64,000 nt of DNA from the NCBI GenBank assembly GCA_003640385.1, contig RCAB01000224.1:1-64000 (forward strand). The letters are read 5' to 3'. The stretch comes from Setaria digitata (lineage: Eukaryota > Nematoda > Chromadorea > Rhabditida > Setariidae). The first letter of the stretch is position 1, and every line of letters starts with the position of its first letter. Under the pieces are notes generated by a model. That model did not search any database and was not told the DNA's origin. It was given only the letters and a program-made list of their open reading frames with translations. The translations under genes and the position numbers were made by a program. Positions 22,762 to 36,700 of this stretch are shown piece after piece.

Positions 22762-25700
22762 ATGTCGATCGAAGGAAGTGCTAATCAAAATTTATATATA
22801 ACAAATAACAATTTGGACAGTCGTTGTGAAGTCAAGGAAAGCAATAGAGAAATGGTTGCTGAAACAAACAATAATTTAGCTACCGCTGGGGCTAGTATTT
22901 GCTTTTTATTCTTTCATTTCCATGCACTTTTTCCTAGTTGTTTTAAGTTCTGATGATTCACAATTCTACAGTTTCCAAATTACTGTAATGAGCACTCTGA
23001 AGTCATATATAGCTATGGCATTATGAACCAGCATAAGTTTAAAATAACTAAACGCTGCGGTATCCTGGTAATCTTCCATTTATACTAACAACACTTGATT
23101 AGAAACTCACAATAATTATTCATTCATTAATTTTTAAAAGGAACTTGTTCAAGCTTCTTTTTGTCTGCTAAAAGGCTTTTGCCTCTTTTTCCTCAAAAAA
23201 AAACTTTGCTTTCTATTTGATGAATTAAAGTAATTCTTGGGTTTGAAAAAATTTTAGATAAATAGGATGTTTACAAATGGTTCATCTACGTCAGCCATAT
23301 CATTGCAAAGTTTGGATGATGACGATTTCCGGAATCTTCTAAATTCCGCCGCAAAGCCTCAGTATGGTAGCCTCCAGAGGAAAAGGAAGGTTCGTTTATT
23401 GGCAGGCTTTCTTCCTCATTAAATATTCTTGGAATATTATATGGTAAATTGCTATGATAATTATAGTAGACGAGTATCAACGTAACCTGCGCTACTCTAT
23501 GATTATAAACTGATGGTAAAGTATTATACCGTTAAAAAATGCAGTAAATTACTGTAGCTGTTCAGATATCTATTATTTTTAACTATTTTGATTTTCTATT
23601 CTTGCGTCCTTTTTCCAAAATGTTTTCCAGCAGGAATCTTGTCCCCTCAGGAAAGTATCCAGAATTTTTCATTTTCCTCGTAATAACATTTATTTTACTT
23701 TTTTTTATTTTTTGAAATCCTCTGCAGTGCGATCCAATATTATCTCATCACCAATTTCTGTATTATTCGAACTACTTTACTAAAAGTATGAATATAATTG
23801 AAATATAAAATACATTTATTACTTCTACCATGTTTGGTATTTTCAAAATGTAACTGCAGATAAGTAGAAGGTAAATAAATATCTAAAAGTAAATCTGACA
23901 TCGAAATTAATAGAATTGTCTGAATTTGACAATCTAGCGATGAATAGAATATTGATTGTTTTCAGAAATCTCAAAAAGCATCGGAATATGGTGGCCGTCG
24001 ACTCAGTGATGCGGGAGAGAATACTGAGCTATCAGCTGAAGCAGACAATTTATTGGCACAGTTTCGACTTGAAGCGGAGCTGAATCAACGAAACGCCGAT
24101 ATTGGTTAGATTTTCATCAGATTCTTTCTTAATTTAAAGAGCAAAGCGAGACGGAAATAGCAAAGGTCGTATAGTGTAATGTATATAAATGGTTCTGAAT
24201 ATAGGTAAAGGATAGTGAAAGATAAGGAAGCACTAGCATGGTGACTTATCTGATGGTGGATCTTTCATTCATTAATTGCTTTGTTTCAATTTGTTTTGTT
24301 CGCATCTGTTTTATTTTGGCATAGTTAGACTGACAGTGATAATATAGCATAGTTTTGGCTATAAGGTGTTTTCATTGTTCAGCTTCAATTTTTGTCATGA
24401 GATAAAGCAGTGGAGTTTTAAACCTACACGTGCAGTTATTCAGATATTTCCGTGCTTTCTATGGATTTTTTTGTAATGCATAGCTCTGAGCATCTTTAAT
24501 AAACATTTTGTGTTAAGAGTTGACTTGTTCTTTTCACTCTAATCATAACCTTTTCTTTCACCTCAGTGGTAGGATTTGTGGCAATACATTTCACGGAAGA
24601 AAGTTTTTTAATCAAAAAAATTATTGGAAGACTCTCTGATTCATTAGTAAGAACTGTAGTGAGAATTCGTCTTCTGTTTACTAAACTAGTTTATTGAAAT
24701 TATCAAATTAAAACTAGATTCGTCATCAACAGACTGTGCACATGATTTACTGGTACAGTTTTCTTTTTTTTTAATTTCATATTGTAAATATGATGTGCTA
24801 GTCGAAAAAGGAATCGGAGCAGTCATTTTTTTTTTTTTTTTTTCACTTATAATTGTTTGCTATTTTTATATTTAAAAGAATTTAAAAATCATTTATTTAC
24901 TAGTCAATTTGGTAATTGTCTTAGCTAGCTAACTAATTTACAGCAGTTGATTGGTAAGATTACTTATAAATTTAGCTTAGTCCAGTTGTTAATAATCATT
25001 TATTTAAACGAACAGTTGCATTATGACCAATAAAGTTAGGGTATAGTGGAATTATTGGCTGATTGAATGAGAAATACTCTGTCACCAATAATAGCATTTG
25101 GATTGACTATGTTGTGTTTTGTTTTTACTTAATTTTTAAAAAAATCTCAAGTTTATAGCTGTTCGATCTTGGGAAGCTGCAGGTCTTAAAGAGTAAGGTA
25201 CAGATGTTTTCCTTGCTTTTATTTGCTTTAGATACATTGGAAAATCCCTTCATTTTTATACTTATTTTTAGCACATTACATTGTCTTTAAAGTATATAAG
25301 TTTCAAACCAGCATTAAAAAAAGTAGTGAATAAATCATAATTCGAATTGAGGCTGCAGACAAAGAGCTGCACAAATCAAACTTAATGAGTGGATTAAAAA
25401 TGTATACATCTTGTTCTTCCCACTTGAACTTTTTTTGGGACCTGAAATCCATAATTTCAATTACTATATAACAATTTTTCAATATATTGAAAAAACACGA
25501 AATAGGATGCACAACTGAAGTTCAGTTATAGAGATACGTCGCATAATATCCTACTTGAACACATACCAAAAGGTCTTCCAGGTCGCAGAATATCAGGTTT
25601 TTCAAATGCTTTTCCTAAACCTGGAATGAGAAATGGAATATATTTGCTGAGGATGCCATTAACATACAATATTGAATGATCGTAATAATTACAGCACTTC

Positions 25701-28700
25701 CAATTCCTCGTCTTTTTTCAAGTTTCTTTCCCTAAGTAATTGACTGGAACTCAGGACAGTATGCCGAATTAATGTATTGTTCTTTTCACTATTTTTAACA
25801 TTAAGAACTTGTGTTTTTTTTTTTGGTAGTAATTATCAAATGAAATCAAAATGACAGGGGAGTTGGTCAATGCATTTTCAACTTAATACCATTTACATTT
25901 TGATTATTCGGTTCTTAGGTCCTGATCAGATTATCGTCTTTTTTGAAATATCCTTTACCTGTTTTTCCATTACATAATTCGGTTTTGCAGGTTCTGCATA
26001 ATTTCCCTTGTATGTTTACCCGATCACATGTCGGCGAACAGCCTTTCCTCAAACCTATAAAGTTTTAACCATTAAAAAAAAAAGGAATCACTTTCAGTTT
26101 TCAATTTATCAGTTTCAATTTTTCGAATAAATCAATTGGTTTTGTGTAATATTTCTTTGCGATGAATTTCACTGAATACTTTTTAACTAAATGGAGATGT
26201 TGAAAATTTTTTGTTATTATTTTTAGTTTGAACAACTCTACAAATCTTTTCATATTATATATAATTCATCGGAAAATTTTCCTTAGTTTTCCAATTTGCT
26301 TTCCTGTTTTCTCCACATAAGGAGGATGAAAGGGTTTAGCTCTTTCTGTGTTCAAATTCAAATTTAATATATATATATATATTTTTTTTTTTAAATTACC
26401 GTTCAACTTTATATCATAATTTTCGGCAACAGTGAAACATTCATTATTTTTTGGACACAATTCTTCTTGTGGATTATTGCACTCCTCAGCGCCATCACAG
26501 CTGTAACATTTGAGACATTCACCTGTAAATACGCTGAAATCCCGAATCCCACAATGAGCTGAATCAATGATAGTTATTCAAGGGAAAATACGGACATATT
26601 AATATGAAAAATTTGAAAATAAATTTAATAACAGAAATTAAAATTGTTCATTTTAAGTTGTGTAAGACATAGTTGTAGCATGGTTTATAATTTACCAAGC
26701 TAATTGAATCAAGTATGTAATAAAGTAAGAATTAAAGATAGCGGCATCAAAAGGCTAAAAGCTTTAGATGTGAATTGAATTTATATGTATTTAATAAATT
26801 TATTAATATTTATGTGTAAGATGTCAAAGTATTAGACGATTATAGTAAAATAATTTGGTCACTATTTTAAATTATTGTTTAGGTTTTGGATTATTTGCTA
26901 ACTGCTTAAATTTTTAGGAGTGAACATCATAAAAAGTTGAAATTTTCATTTCACCTTTATCTTTAAGCAATTTTTCTTTTTTGTTAACATCTAAGTGACT
27001 AATTAAGCAAATTATTTCTGGAGGGAATTACTAAATTAATTGATTGTCAGTGATTGGCCTAAAATGTATATCTCAGAATAAATATATTCCGGAGAAATTG
27101 AATCATTCCTGTTAATCATTGCTGTGTTAAAAGTATGTCTTAGTCATGAAATTGCTTATCATTACTATGCTCATTCACGATGAGTCATAGTAAATAAAAA
27201 CAAACCGTATCTAAAGCAAGCTAACAGCAGTAATAGTATCAGCCAGAATGCGAGATGGACTGATAAGAATGATTCCATGGATTTTTGATTGATCTTTTAA
27301 CTATTTGATGGAATGGATGAAGCAAATGTTTGATGAGATTGAAATAAGTCTGGAATTGAAGATGTGATTAGGGTATATGATGCATTAGAAAGCGCTCGAT
27401 GTTTTGATAATTTTCAAGTTCAGTTCGATGAGCATGCAAATTCTGCCGGTGCGAACAGTTACTTTTTTGAAGAATATCTCGATAATCACTCAGGGAATCA
27501 AAATTGAAGTTTTAATTTGTTTTTCATCCATCAAGCCTTCTTTCTCATTTATTAGTTAGCAAACTTATTGTGTAAGTATAGCACATAGTATTGTATTATC
27601 CTTACTCGTTTGTCTACAGTCTAGACCTACTATACTTAGCCATTACTATAGAAACATTTCGTAATTTAGAAAAATATGATTGAACTAGAAGTAGCTGAAA
27701 TATAGGATAAGCAGTGTCGGACTAATCGCTTAACTTACCGTCATTATAAATGATATTTTTGAGAGCTCAGCTGTCCAGTACTTTTACTATAAATAATAAT
27801 AATTCACACAGATGGAGAATTAGTGTGAATAATGAAATAGCAGATTGATCACTTTGGTACTAATCAGTTTTCTTTTTTTGCCTAGGATATTCAATTGCTT
27901 AAAATGTAAATAAATTTCAAACTAAATAAGGTTCGCACTTTTACGGTTATTTTCTGTTACTGGTTCCAATTACAGTATGAAGCAGCTGTTTTGTCCGAGA
28001 AGGTTGTGTATTTATGCTTGATAATAGGTTGTCCATATATGCAAATTATTTTGTAAAGGAAAGGAAAAAGTAGGAGTAGAAGTGAAGGGAAAGGAGAGAG
28101 ATGATTTTGAAAGTATTTGAATGAGTGTTGATAGATTTCTAAATTTGCTAAATTACGATAAAATTGCTGAAATTTGTGTGAAAGATATGTGTGATGCACA
28201 AATTGAGGAAGAATATTATTGGTTATCATGTTCATCAGAGTAATACCGGAAAATGGGTACAACAATAACAAAATTTACAAACTGAAAAGCCAATGAAAAA
28301 TGAACATTTGAAAATGTAAGTGGTAGGAAAAATGGGGGCAAATAATTTTTTGCTAAATTTTTTTCCCAAGCTTTTGAGATAAATATAGCTGCTGTGAGTA
28401 GATGTTTTTTGATTTTTTGACAAAAAAATTTACAAAATATTTGTTATATTAATGAGAGGAGAAGCAGTAATTACTATTTTGATATAAATTCCACTCAATC
28501 TATAGAAGAAATGTTTCAACAGTGTATGCCATTTTGATGCCATCGTAGATGTACAGAAAGCTCAAAAGCTAATCGATAATTGGATGTAATTATAATGAAA
28601 AAATTATTCATTCTCAATAAACCGGTTGCTTAAGTTAATTATGCTATATACCAACAGATAAAGCGGCCATCAAGTGACATTGAGAGAAAAGAAAAATGTC

Positions 28701-30530
28701 ACCAATATGTTGAGGACATTTTTAGAACTTTAGCACATGGTGTGTTGGGAGGAAAAAAAATGAAAGAAAACAATAATAAATGAATAATGTGGAATTGAAA
28801 AATTAAATTTAGTTGAAATTGAATGCTGGTAGGAGAAAAATGAGGCAGAGAAGTTTTTTTAACTGAAAAGGAAGAAACATATATGCACATAGAGAGGACA
28901 CATTCTATTACACTACCCACAGAAAGAGAGAGATGTTGGGAAAAAAAGTTGAATGAATTAAATAAAATTGAATTTTGAAGAAAAAAAAAAAAAACGAAAA
29001 GGAAAGAAGGAGAAGAACAAAATGCAAAGAGAAGTTTTATGTGTGTGTGTATGTGTATGTGTGTTTGTGTAACATGATCTGTACATTTTCATAGAAAGAG
29101 TGGCATTAATCTGTTATATCAATCAATAATTGCTATGTTTAATAATGGGAAATAGATTTTTTTTATTTGACCTCATAAATTGAAATAAGTCAAAATGGAA
29201 AGGAAAAATGGGGAAAAGAAAGAATTTAGAGGAATTGAAAAAGAAGAAATGAGAATTAATTTATAAGCTAGAATAATATTAAATAATGGAGATTATTCAT
29301 CAATTTCTTTTTTTACAATACAATTTGAATGAGTAGATATGTTGCATTTTCATGTTTCATAAATAATACGTATATTAGTTTATTTCAATTTTAAAATAAG
29401 CGTTTGAAAAAAAAAAAAAAAAAAAAAAAAGCAAAAGCTAGAAATTTTTTATTACGAAAAGAGCTAGATAAACAATGAATAATGATAATATTTGTGAACA
29501 GTTATTGATATAAGAAATATGTGTATCATATGTATATGCTCAGTATGTACACATGTCTCATGTTTTACGGTTAATAAATTTTTTTCTTTTGAAATTTAAA
29601 AGAAATAAATTTTTTTATTTTTTAGATAAATTTCAAAGTTTTTGTCTATGAGAATTTGATAAATTAGGTGCATTATAGAGTATATCATCTTATCGAAAAG
29701 GAAACAAATTTTTCCGGCTTAAAAAAAAAAGCTATGGGTGTTAATTTCTGGGTATTTGTTATTTCTTTGTTAATTAATTCTTAAAACTACAATAAACTTC
29801 TTTTTTTAAGTTTCTCTCTCTATTCTTTTTTCCTTAGTCTTCCCTATCTCTCTTTTTAATAAATAATATTATTTTTGCCTTTCTTTTTTGTAACAATTTT
29901 ATATGGAAGAAATTAAAAATATATAAAGGGTATTATTTTAAAGGTCAAATAAGGTCATTACTTGTTAACATATTATCTTTTTTTCTCCTTTTCCAGTTTC
30001 CTCCTTTTCTTCATTTTTTTTTTTTTTTTTTGATTACAATTCATGATTTTCAAATTATACATTTGCGTCGGAACTATTTATATAAATAATAAAACCATGG
30101 GTATATTTTTACCATTACTATTCGTTATTGTTTATTATTAATTACTGCTATTAACTATTATTAATTTAATTATTATCTATTATTATTGCTGTTACATATT
30201 ATTAATTATTATGATTATTGATCATTGTTGTTAAATTATTATCATTATTAATTGTTTCTATTAGCTTTTTAGTTATTGATTATTGTTGTTATTATTGTTT
30301 CACTTTCATCTTATTTTCATTTTTTAATTCAGAGATAAAAGAATAGACGAGAAAAATTAAATGGCTCTGCTGCATTTGATGATGTTGATGATGGTATGGT
30401 GTGTTATGATGTTGGTGATAATGTTGTTGATGACTGTGGTATGATGGTGATGGTGATGGTGGTGATGATAATGATGATGATGATGATGATGGTGATGATG
30501 ATGGTGATGATGATGATGGTGATGATAATG

Positions 30531-30562
<32 letters not shown>

Positions 30563-30594
30563 GGTGATGGCGACGGTGGTGATGATGATGATAG

Positions 30595-30625
<31 letters not shown>

Positions 30626-30632
30626 AGTGATG

Positions 30633-30664
<32 letters not shown>

Positions 30665-30710
30665 GGTGATGATGATGGTGATGATGATGATGGTGATGAT
30701 GATGATAGTG

Positions 30711-30742
<32 letters not shown>

Positions 30743-33700
30743 GGTGATGGCGACGGTGGTGATGATGATGATGGTGTTAGTGTTGATGTTGATGGTGTTA
30801 AAGAACGGAAGAGAACTTCTCTGATTACATTCAGCTGTGTGCACATTATTTGCTCTCGTTTTCACTGGTGAAATTGCTTACGCTTGGAACGACTCTTAGT
30901 ATATAATATATATATATATATAATATATGGTTGTGTGTATGTGTGTATATTTGTAACACTGATGAAATCGCTTATTTAATTAGAATTAGCATTGATAAAA
31001 TTGACTAGTTAATTAGAAATGCTGTATTGATAATGTTATGTGCAATTTATACATCAATAATTTCAGATTAGAATGTGAGAAATTGTTTGCTTAGCAGTCA
31101 TAATTTTTTTCTTTTTACAGGATTACCTTATAGTTTTTCTTTTTTATGTTTTGTTTTCCAATTACGATTTCATAAGATATTAGCAGTTCCTTCAAATAAA
31201 CATTTGTACGAAAAATGACTATTAAATTAGTTTGAATGGTAATTAGTTGCTAAGAAATGTTTAATTTTACTTCTAGCAGTAAAGAGGAATGAAGATTGCT
31301 GATAGTTTATTTTGTTTTTTCTTTTAAAAATATTTTCTGATGGGTTGGGGAATTTTTAAATTTAAAAATATCCATTCTTAAGGTAATTGTCATCAGAACA
31401 ACTGGATAGAAAAGTATTATGCCTGCTTTTCATTACAGGAATAAACTACCAAATGATATATGAATTTGTTTAGACATTATTTTGTTTTATTAGCCACTTA
31501 AATCTGCTACTTAATTATTAAAGGGAAAATAAATAAATGGAATCAAAGTGCTTTTTGTGCAGAGTTTTCTGATGCCCATTTCGATTTTTGTTGCTTTTGT
31601 CCAATTCCGCTTTGCTGAGCCTATGTGTAATCTAGTCCGACTAAATTTAATATTGGCTTTCATTTCATCTGAAGAATCCTTTTTTTTGTATACTGCTTAA
31701 CTAGTTAAAGCTTGCAAAAGTCCAGATTTAAGGAGTTCTAAGTGCTACAAATAATGTTCGTTAGGATTTTATCGAACCATTGGTGTTTCAGTCATGTGCC
31801 GATTTTTAGCATTATAGTATCTAGAGGAACTTTTTTTTCCTGGTTGTTCGATTTAGGATCAAGATTTATCTATTTGTTCTCATTGAACTTGATATTTTGC
31901 AGAACTTAAAAAAACTTTCCTGATTTGGGAATTGGATTAATCCTAATTGATGTGAAATTATAATTGTATGAAAAAAAAAATCTGTTTATAAGAGGAATTA
32001 ATTACTTAACCATATTTTTTTAACGAAGTCCATGCGACTGTCTACTGCTGTTGTCAGTTATAATTTTATATATTTTTTTTAAGATGATATAATGTATTTT
32101 TTTAAGATGAAATGTGGAAATTTCGATTATAATTTCATCATTTTATGTAAATTTTTTTGATGGAGAAATTAGTAATTGCTTTCCCATGTTTATCTTTTAA
32201 ATTTCGAAAGTATATAAATAAACTGAGCATTCAGTGTAAGCAATTCGTAACTAGTTTAATCATATGGATGGCTATTGTAATGTTAATAATAAAGGTTACC
32301 TATGTTTTAATCTTTTTTTTTTTTTTTTTTTTTTTTTGGTTGAGATATAATGGAAACAACCAGAATGATGTTATGGAGCGATTCTAAAGCCAATAAATTC
32401 ATTTTCTGTTCTAGAATTTTATGTGAAAGAGTATGTATTAGCTTTCATCTGTGCCTTCTTAGTCTGGGTTTCCTTGTTTGCTTCCTCTTTTTTTCTCGCA
32501 TTTAATGCAGTCATTTTAATAGTGAGCTTTTCTTATGCCTAAAAAAGTTTTAAGTAAGGAAATGCAAATCTGGCTATCCCATTTTCGAGATGTTATTAAC
32601 ATTTTTCAGAAAGTGGAGAGCAACAACGTACAGTAACGGCTTTTATCAAGGAAGCTGTGGCTACGTCATGTGCACGTGAACTTCTGGAGAAGTATACTGA
32701 ATCGGTTGGTATTCATTTTTTTCGTTTCAATTTTTTTTTTTTTAATTTTTCTATTTTTTATGCACCGTGCTGATCATCAACCTTTCTTCTCTACTGTTTA
32801 GCTTTAAGATTTAAGAGAGAGATAAGAAAAAAAGGAGGAGCAAGAGAAGTTTTCTCAATCGCGGAACTGACCTGAATTTTAATTATAAGGAATTTTTCTT
32901 TCATTCAAAAGTTTTTGTGGAGTCTTTTCATACGTTATTTTTATTTTTGCAAATATTATGGAATTGAGAAAACTTACGAAGAGATTAGTGGAATTACAAA
33001 AAGTAGACTGAGAATTGTAGGCTTTTTCGTTGTGGTTCAATAAAGATTCATATGAAACTTTTATAATACGAAAAAAAACTTCCCCTATACGATTTTCACA
33101 AGAGTACACATTTGAAACATTCTGACATTTTGTAGAAATACTTGTACCGAAAGAGTTGAATATTTTTTGTTTATCTAGCAAACATGCGGATTTTATGCCT
33201 GGACTTTTCATTATACAACTTTATCCTGAATTATTCAAATTACCGCCATCATGAATAGCTAGTTGCCTATTTGTTGATGTTTGGCTTGTATATTTTAGCC
33301 TCAGACAAAGGCACATGTCACATCAGATTGTTTGCAAATTCGTTTACGATTGGAAATTGATAGATAAAAGAATTAATTCTCTCTCTCCGTTTCTTCTTCG
33401 CTCCACTTAAAACATTTCATATTTCTTTAAAGAGCATCTCTAAAATTACATTACTTTTCGGTTTAATCAGTCCAATTGTCGTCTATCTGCTTATTCGCTT
33501 CCCATGCTTGCTTTCTCTTCGAAGTTTCTAGCTAATATCAGAAATGTATTAAATGAGAAAGTAATCAAAAACAGCAATTCATGCTGCTTTTTTTTTACAG
33601 TGCAAGTGATGATTGACAATTTAGAATGGTTGATTTTGCGGAAGTATTGTGAAGTAGTGTCAAAGTTTTACCGCTGCGCAAGAAATTCCACTAGCCTTAA

Positions 33701-36700
33701 ATCAGATTAAATCAACTAAATTACATTACATTTCACCTCTCTTCAAAATTTATCGGATTTCCTTATGAAATAAAGAGCAAATTTTAGAAGTGTATATATA
33801 CTTTACTTGCTTACCTTAAATTTTCATTAAATCTGATGAGATTTTATGAAATTGTGCCCGAAGATATATTATTAGATATAAGTATATTGTTAAACTGAAC
33901 AATTTACGGGACAATGTGTAGCTCAGTATAAAATCATATTTGAGGCTCGAGCAGATATCATCAGCACGCANGATGAGATTTTATGAAATTGTGCCCGAAG
34001 ATATATCATTAGATATAAGTATATTGTTAAACTGAACAGTTTACGGGAATTGCCAATTTGTAGCTCAGTATAAAATCATATTTGAGGCTCGAGCAGATAT
34101 CATCAGCACGCAACTTTATCTCACTGATTATGATACTCTCAATTAGAAGAAGGATTTATTTCTTTGCTAGTGTTGTTATTGTCGTAGTATAACTGTTCTT
34201 TTGTTGTTTTTCTCGGTATTGTTTTTTCTTTTTTTTTTTTTGCATGCGTTTGTCCTCTAATATTTGTTTGTTTTAATGCTTCTTTATTTACTACCATTAT
34301 TGTCGAATAGCTTTCTTGCAGTCCACAATCGGCTTAGTCGTCATAATAATAATTACATCACGGCATTTGTAATTATATTAATGTATTGATAGTTGTTTCA
34401 GCTGTATTGATCGTGAATCTTTTCAGGAAACCTGGGAATCACATCCACCAGAAAAGCATACCCGATGTGGAAATAACAGTACCAGTAATTGCAACACCAA
34501 AGGTTTCCTCAGGAACAGCCCGATTTCGGANTACCAGTACCAGTAATTGCAACACCAAAGGTTTCCTCAGGAACAGCCCGATTTCGGATGGACTATCAAA
34601 GACTGGAACTGAACAAAAACCTAACAGTACAGCCAACGATGATACCATGAACAGTAACAATAACAGTTTTATTTCGGAGGATATTTCACGTGCAACGCAA
34701 ACAGCTAATAAGTCGTCCGGTATTGTTATTAGCTTTAAGTAAGTTGCACTGGATTTGAGAAATTGGTTGCTATATGGTTAGTTTCTGTTTAAAAAATTTA
34801 AGGAAATTAAACTGAATTGGTTCAGAACAGGAGTCAATAACTGTGTTGTTAAATATTTCAGTGACCTGAATTCAATATCATCAATAGAAAATGGATGTGT
34901 GAATACGAACAAAATAGCTTACATTGATGAAGATGAACATGTAAGCGATCCCCGCCGGTATGTTTACTGTGAAATGATTGCAGTTCTTACGTTTGTACAA
35001 ATATGGATAGTAATTTATTAAATTAATTATTAGGATTCGTTCTCTTGAAAGTATGTGCTGTGAATTCCTCAGTTAAAAAATTTAATGCATTAGTAGCTAA
35101 ATGTCAAATATATCTTCAGCCCTCCAAATACAGATGTTGAACATAATTATAGTGGACGCTTGAATGGTGGTGGTTTCAAAAATGTTTATTTGCAAGGCAA
35201 TACGGTTCAGGAGGTACTTCTTTCCTACTTTATTTTGTCGTTGAGAGAATAAAATTTTTGTGAGATTATGACCATTTGATTTTATAATATGGCCTGCTGT
35301 ATTGTTCTTTTTGTATTCTAATTAAAGTGTCAAATTTAACACTTCTTTGGTAAGCTACTTGTTTGATTGCGCTGCACTACTTTTAATATGATATCATGCC
35401 GAAGCACCAGAAAGATTCCTTGTTCTGGCATCGTGTAAGGTCATTCAACAAACATTCAACAGTTCAGTTCCATTAAGAAACCATAATTATATTTAAATGA
35501 AATTTCATTGCGGCTTTGCTGTTTATTTTTTTATTATTATTTATTTATTAATTTGTTGTATTTCTTGAAGTTGATTAACCCTATAAGTGTGGAAAACAGT
35601 TGGTCCTGACGGGGAGTAGACTGAGCTAAAATATTCAATTATTAATTTAGATGAAGTTTAACTGTAATGTTTTCCAAATCTATTTTATACTTGCGTTGTT
35701 AATGTGTTAGATGAAACGCAATTCAGAAGAGTAACTGAAAAAATTGATTAATGTGTTAGTTGGTTTTTAAGAAACAAATGCTAATTTTTTTATTAATTTC
35801 GTGCTGCGATTCTAGAATATTCTTGTTTTTTCCTTTTTTTTTTTTTTTTCCTTTTTCCATTTTGTTTTTTTAAAAAGGTGATGGAGTTGTTCTAGACTAG
35901 AGTCTTTGGCATTAATTTCTTTTTTCTCTTTATCCAAACATTTGACCTACAATGGTTGCGCTGAACTGATGTTTCATTGTTTGATTATCTCAATTTGTGC
36001 TGCTAAAACAAATTGTAAATCGAGAACTCTTAAGTAACTTATTTGGTGCAGTAGTTTAGAGGAGGTGTGAAATAATTTTATTGGGGTGCTTCCTATTTAA
36101 GCAAATATTTTTGAAATAATATTTTGTAGGAGTCTGCATAAATTTTTCGTGAACTGATTGATTGGTCAGAGATGTGATTCCTTTTAGGTTTTATTAATTA
36201 TGGAATTAACTGTATTTGAAAATTTCTAGAAACTGATGTAATGGTATAGAAAAATAAGGAATTAAGTCTTACTTGTACGAAAATAGACTGGCAAATATTT
36301 TGCGGAATACCACAACTACTCTGACCTTAAGTTGGTAATGATTAGCTTTTGGTCAAGAGAGTTTCGTTGTAGCTTCGTTTTCAAACATCTCTTAAATGTG
36401 GTAATATGAAAATTAGTCACTAAATAAACCTTTTCTACTTTGTTTTTTTATTTTGAATCATCGTAAAACTTTTCGTGCTTGCATCTTGTCTTTACGTATT
36501 ATATGAGGGAAAACCGTCAGATAAGTGAATTTCAACATCTAGCAATATTTTTCTGTTCATCTTATCGATGAGATATCCATCAGGTAGAACGATCTATCTC
36601 TGTGGCACCTGAAAAGGTCGAAATCGATTTCTACCTTGTGGTGGTGAGATTGGTTGCATAGTATAACTTGGCGGGTGATCGGTGTTTAATGATATTCCAC

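Noticed and set aside
30292..30865. Long open frames (184, 142 and 153 codons) on both strands
   Set aside because: They are translations of the GAT/GGT microsatellite (poly-Ser/Pro, poly-Met/Val, poly-Ile/Thr) and have no splice or conservation support.
34386..34742. Single 118-residue protein at this position
   Set aside because: It is a chimera of two reading frames caused by the duplicated 54 bases around N 34531. The real exon starts at 34427 in another frame.
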